The position numbers and the translations under genes are program-made. Below the pieces are notes generated by a model. The model worked only from the letters and a program-made list of their open reading frames with translations. It ran no database searches and was not told the origin of the DNA. A DNA stretch of 64,000 bases from Agelaius tricolor (lineage: Eukaryota > Chordata > Aves > Passeriformes > Icteridae): positions 54,317,381 to 54,381,380 of the forward strand of contig JALJCS010000001.1 of the NCBI GenBank assembly GCA_023055355.1, given 5' to 3'. Below, piece by piece: positions 62,617-64,000 of the stretch. Every line of letters begins with the position of its first letter. Position 1 is the first letter of the stretch.

Positions 62617-63075
62617 GCTCATTACTGTGCTACACTTCTATTGCGGAGATTCATTAGAGAAAAACGAAGCCTTCTTTGCGCCACAGGGTCCTTCTCTGAC
62701 TTCCTCCTTGAATCCATCAGAGATGCTGAAGCCTTGCCAGCCCCAGGACATTGTGTCTCCCTTTCCCTGCTGTCCCTTCCTCTTCCCTCTCCTTCCCAAG
62801 GGTCCCAGCTGGGTGGACAGCCCCTGTCCAGGGCTGCCTGTCCTGGCAACATGGATGGGATAGCATGGAAACCCTGCACCAACCCAGCACAGACCAGGCA
62901 GAGTTTTAGTTTGGGCTCTGCACTGCACTTCATCTGCAGAGAGGCCACCTCACATGCCAGGACCCCCAGTGCAGAGCACAGGCATATTGTCAGCACCTGG
63001 GCTCTGCTGAGGAAGCTCCTGCTCAGGGCCAAGAGAATGCTCCCAACTGCCACAGCTTCAAAACACATTAATTAA
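62617..63075. other. GC-rich segment adjoining CR1, open on both strands
   Basis: A GC-rich stretch with frames of 157 codons on plus (starting inside the CR1, no ATG at its start) and 148 codons on minus (ATG at 63068-63066). The minus frame begins with a hydrophobic stretch, MCFEAVAVGSILLAL, but continues as Gly/Arg/Glu-rich sequence and runs into the CR1. CCCTTCC-type words dominate the middle. No domain is recognised. It may be an unrecognised part of the repeat or a GC-rich unique segment, and a gene is not supported. Confidence 0.35.
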
Positions 63076-63599
63076 CACAATGACCAACACATGTGCAAAA
63101 CTCAATCGTATTTTCACCAAGAAACTGAGAAGAAGAACAAACTGTGACATCAAAGAGTAAAACAGACATTTAAGCTAGTTTAAAACACTCTTTAGTCTCT
63201 TTCACAGATAGAAATATTTTCTTTTATGCTTAGAAACATAAGGCTCACAGAGACAGTAAAATGGTTTGGAGTGAAGATAGATAACAATTCTAATTAAGAA
63301 TGTTATTGAACAGGTCTGATAAAGCTGCTTCTACTTTTCCAAGAATGATCACCCCACTTCTGTGATAAATAATTGTCCTCACCTTGCAGATGATACAATG
63401 AAACATTCTCTGTATTCTTTGTTACTACTGTGTTTAACAGTGCACTACTGCCTTAGTCCTTTCATTTGGATTTTCACCTCCTTGTATAAAGGACAGTTAA
63501 GCTAAGTAAGAGACAAGTAACTGCTGACACCATAAGATACACAACATAAAGGACTAAAACAAGATGTGGGACTACATGAGGTTTTCCTCATGCTGAGCT
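63076..63599. other. Intron, nothing recognised
   Basis: AT-rich single-copy DNA. Confidence 0.55.
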
Positions 63600-63702
63600 T
63601 CCAAAAAAACCCCACAAAACCAAAATGAAACAAACCAACCAAACAAACAAACCCAAAATAAAAACAACCAAACCAAAACAAAAACAACAAAAACCCCAAA
63701 AT
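63600..63702. repeat. A/C-rich low-complexity tract
   Basis: Irregular A-runs separated by C, CC and CCCC (AAAACCCCAC, CCAACCAAACAAACAAAC, AACAAAAACCCC). It is similar in style to the 50068-50187 tract and is not coding. Confidence 0.9.
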
Positions 63703-64000
63703 GCACTACAACCCAGGCTGAGTGGACTCCCCTCTAGTGGGAATGCTCGTGTACTTCAATCAGCACCCACATCACCCCAGCAAAAGAGAATATTACCATA
63801 AGAATCAGGCAAGCACCATCTTTCTCTTAATTGCCTTCAGAATATATCCCTTCCATTCTAATACATAAAAAAATAAACAAGACATTCAGTATTGCTTTAA
63901 GATAATCTGATGTTAATTAAGAACTTCCCATTATATACCTATTTGTGGCAGCTAAACTTTTTTTATTTTAGTTGACTGTTCTGAGTGTGTACACATGTAA

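Larger units (their letters stand above)
15120..64000 (-). other. ARID1B: ARID1B intron upstream of the exon (partial)
   Basis: This is intronic sequence lying 5' of the recognised exon in the sense of transcription. It is at least 48.9 kb and its 5' splice site lies beyond the window. It is mostly AT-rich single-copy DNA with three CR1 fragments, SINE remnants and simple repeats. I looked for further ARID1B-like Gln/Pro/Gly/Ser-rich minus-strand frames and saw none. A very short exon could have been missed. Confidence 0.8.

Noticed and set aside
1..64000. CRISPR array, operon, phage, plasmid or other prokaryotic system
   Set aside because: Base composition, ORF sizes, splice sites and CR1 repeats all indicate vertebrate intronic DNA; the only regularly spaced repeats are microsatellites.
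1..64000. Endogenous retrovirus or DNA transposon with intact genes
   Set aside because: No paired LTRs, primer-binding site, terminal inverted repeats or recognisable gag/pol/env or transposase frames were seen.
1..64000. tRNA, snRNA or microRNA genes
   Set aside because: No paired A/B boxes with cloverleaf potential and no long stable hairpin were noticed by eye; an automated covariance search was not possible.

Overview
This window is vertebrate nuclear DNA, most likely from a bird. It is AT-rich and CpG-poor, with no operon-like gene packing. The recognisable interspersed repeats are CR1 non-LTR retrotransposon fragments (four copies), plus old MIR/CORE-SINE-like remnants. CR1 dominance with no Alu or L1-like sequence is typical of birds and other sauropsids. 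I cannot name the species.

Only one coding segment can be supported: a 244-nt internal exon on the minus strand (14876-15119). It has a canonical 3' splice site, branch-point candidate and 5' splice site. It encodes a Ser/Pro-rich stretch that I recognise as ARID1B, the BAF (SWI/SNF) chromatin-remodelling subunit, upstream of its ARID domain. ARID1B is therefore read right to left. Bases 15120-64000 are the upstream intron (more than 48 kb here) and bases 1-14875 the downstream intron, both running off the window. Large introns are normal for this gene.

Layout by region: 1-9486 is AT-rich intron with a GC-richer patch near 5.2-5.5 kb and a CpG-retaining block with two CACGTG E-boxes near 6.9 kb. 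9487-10440 is a long 5'-truncated CR1. 12980-13003 is (CAG)8. 14876-15119 is the ARID1B exon. 16-31 kb is intron with small tandem duplications, a CpG microcluster (20.4 kb), a GC-rich patch (28.1-28.4 kb) and a coding-looking patch (29.7-29.9 kb). 36.9-37.7 kb looks like conserved regulatory DNA. 38863-39040 is a perfect (GAAGA)n pentanucleotide array. 40903-41180 is CR1. 50068-50187 is a complex A-rich tract. 52530-52733 is CR1, followed by an unexplained 180-codon ORF. 55.85-56.5 kb is another CpG-retaining candidate. 61.2-63.1 kb is a repeat cluster: two MIR-like SINE remnants, a short TTAGGG array, a CR1 and a GC-rich segment.

No prokaryotic system, CRISPR array, intact mobile element, tRNA, rRNA or recognisable endogenous retrovirus was seen. 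The best leads are intronic: the pentanucleotide array, which is transcribed as repeated UCUUC; two poly-T-preceded cryptic splice acceptors on the ARID1B sense strand; the E-box pair; and several short patches that look constrained or coding. All of these need alignment or RNA data that I could not consult.
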